Shown one piece after another: positions 6,932-7,902 of a stretch of DNA of 7,902 nucleotides; the stretch's first letter is position 1; each line of letters starts with the position of its first letter. A program made the translations under genes and the position numbers. The stretch comes from JANPLN01 sp043757265 (GTDB lineage Bacteria > Bdellovibrionota > Bdellovibrionia > Bdellovibrionales > JAGQZY01): positions 1 through 7,902 of the forward strand of contig JAYUQP010000102.1 of assembly GCA_043757265.1 (NCBI GenBank). The letters run 5' to 3'. The notes under the pieces are model-generated. The model did no database searches and was not told where the DNA came from. It saw only the letters and a program-made list of their open reading frames with translations.

Positions 6932-7807
6932 ATGCTGGTGCCCCTTCGATTGCTCATCTGTTCGGTCTTCCATATGCTGCTCCCTCTGCCCTTCATCGCC
7001 TTTTTAAGTTTAGATGCTCACGCCAAAGTAAAAACAGCTAAATCACAAAAAACATTTCAAAGTCGATCCGTAGGCCACCTGCTCGCGAGCAACAATCAGC
7101 TTCTGGAAAAAAAGCAATGGGGCCTTGGTACTATGTACGCAGGATATGGCGTTTCCGAGTCAACGACTGTAGCTGTAAGTCCTTTTGTGCTTTTTGATTT
7201 CAATATGATTAATCTTCAAACCCGTTCGGTATGGCAGCTGACTTCCACCAGCAGATTTGGACTCGACTTGGGCTTTTACAAATCCATCAATCCTGAAAAA
7301 AGCGAATACCATGATTACTGTGTTGCAAACTCTCCCACCGTTCCATTGAATAATTGCACTGAAAATATCGAGCGTATGATCGGCTATAAAAAATTTAAGA
7401 TGGAAGCTTTGGCTTTGAAAGCAACTTACTCGCAGCTGTTTGGAAGCTACCGCTCAAGTGCCACTCTTGCATACTTTCACTACATCGACGATGAACGTCC
7501 TTTTTCGTTTCGTATGGATCCAGCCAACTCAGACAAATACGCCGTATCAATTACAAGCCTGCATGAATTTAAAGTTGGCCTGAGACGATACCTGAGCTTT
7601 GAAGCAGGTTTTTGGGGGCTGAATTATCAGCATCCCTACTATCACACCGGGCTTACCTATAATTATCAAACCGAAAATTGGGTATTTAGTTTCGGCGCTT
7701 CAAGTACGTTCAACCCGAATTTTCCGAAAGAGAAAGTCCGTAAGTTTGTCTATTATGATAGTCGATGGTCTTTGCACCCCGAAATCCAAATACAAAGATT
7801 TTTTTAA
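6932..7807 (+). CDS. Secreted, probable outer-membrane beta-barrel protein of unknown function
   Basis: The product is 291 residues from this start. Residues 1-31 form a signal peptide with an Arg at 6, a long hydrophobic run and an Ala-His-Ala cleavage site at 29-31. A second ATG at 6974 (Met15) would give a shorter, also plausible, signal peptide; upstream of 6932 there is only a weak GAGAA. The mature part has alternating hydrophobic and aromatic strands separated by polar turns, for example about 64-92, 96-118, 157-185, 203-233 and 238-262. It ends in Arg-Phe-Phe, and a terminal Phe is the usual recognition signal for outer-membrane barrel assembly. Cys130 and Cys142 sit in one predicted loop and could form a disulfide. 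I recognise no specific family; an OmpA-like or short porin-like barrel of about 8-12 strands is the best description. It is divergent from ku and not obviously related to repair. Confidence 0.8.
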   Translation: MLVPLRLLICSVFHMLLPLPFIAFLSLDAHAKVKTAKSQKTFQSRSVGHLLASNNQLLEKKQWGLGTMYAGYGVSESTTVAVSPFVLFDFNMINLQTRSVWQLTSTSRFGLDLGFYKSINPEKSEYHDYCVANSPTVPLNNCTENIERMIGYKKFKMEALALKATYSQLFGSYRSSATLAYFHYIDDERPFSFRMDPANSDKYAVSITSLHEFKVGLRRYLSFEAGFWGLNYQHPYYHTGLTYNYQTENWVFSFGASSTFNPNFPKEKVRKFVYYDSRWSLHPEIQIQRFF

Positions 7808-7849
7808 AATGCATTTAGTTTGAATGCATTTGGCTTAAAATGCATTTTT
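7806..7849 (+). terminator. Triple AATGCATTT palindrome with alternative hairpins and T tract
   Basis: The palindromic 9-mer AATGCATTT occurs at 7808-7816, 7823-7831 and 7839-7847, starting at the stop codon of the preceding gene. Copies 2 and 3 can pair in a 9-bp stem (7823-7831 with 7838-7846, loop 7832-7837), followed by a short T run (7847-7849) and TTT after one A. This resembles an AT-rich intrinsic terminator. Copies 1 and 2 can instead pair around a 7-base loop, which would exclude that stem. The terminator role is inferred from position. Confidence 0.5.
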
Positions 7850-7859
7850 ATTTGATTTG

Positions 7860-7885
7860 AGCTGTCGAACAAGTACGCAGCTGTC
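7860..7885. repeat. Short direct repeat AGCTGTC
   Basis: AGCTGTC occurs at 7860-7866 and 7879-7885, a 19-base period, upstream of an AT-rich TAATTTATAAC stretch at the window edge. Two sites on nearly the same helix face could mark a regulator site for a gene beyond the window. The repeat is short enough to be chance. Confidence 0.2.
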
Positions 7886-7902
7886 TAATTTATAACTGCG
7901 CT

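Noticed and set aside
6751..6996. An 82-codon upstream extension of the ku reading frame
   Set aside because: It has no Ku-like content, overlaps the signal-peptide region of the divergent gene, and its possible ATGs (6996, 6804) lack a Shine-Dalgarno. The frame open there is most likely chance.
1..7902. A mobile element, defence island or CRISPR array as the hidden system
   Set aside because: I found no transposase, integrase, regular repeat-spacer pattern, att-like repeat flanking the region, or change in base composition between genes.

Overview
This window looks like chromosomal DNA from a Gram-negative bacterium of moderate GC content (roughly the mid-40s percent by eye). The last gene encodes a secreted protein with a beta-barrel-like pattern and a C-terminal Phe, which points to an outer membrane. 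The bacterial NHEJ genes and the barrel style would fit a Bdellovibrio-like or other delta-type proteobacterium, but that placement is a weak inference. I see no tRNA, rRNA, CRISPR array, transposase or phage gene.

Layout from left to right. A plus-strand gene at 197-1999 encodes a 600-residue SLC13/DASS-type permease with two RCK_C (TrkA_C) regulatory domains between its membrane halves. A GC-rich hairpin follows it and separates it from the convergent minus-strand genes. The first of these, at 2055-2444, encodes a small DUF883/ElaB-like protein with one membrane helix and its own strong Shine-Dalgarno site.

The centre is a compact minus-strand operon at 2615-6750, transcribed right to left: ku, then ligD, then a DUF4385-family gene. 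The ku stop and ligD start share one base (TAATG). The ligD stop TAA is followed directly by the ATG of the DUF4385 gene. Ku and LigD form the two-component bacterial non-homologous end-joining (NHEJ) machine: Ku binds double-strand ends and recruits LigD, which processes, fills and seals them. LigD has the order phosphoesterase, ligase, polymerase, and the recognisable catalytic residues of all three domains are present. The third, translationally coupled gene has no function I know of, so it is the best candidate here for an undescribed accessory to end joining.

To the right, a divergent region of about 170 bases holds two inverted repeats and a five-codon leader ORF whose stop overlaps the ku start. 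The plus-strand gene at 6932-7807 then encodes the putative outer-membrane barrel. It is followed by three copies of the palindrome AATGCATTT that can form alternative hairpins.
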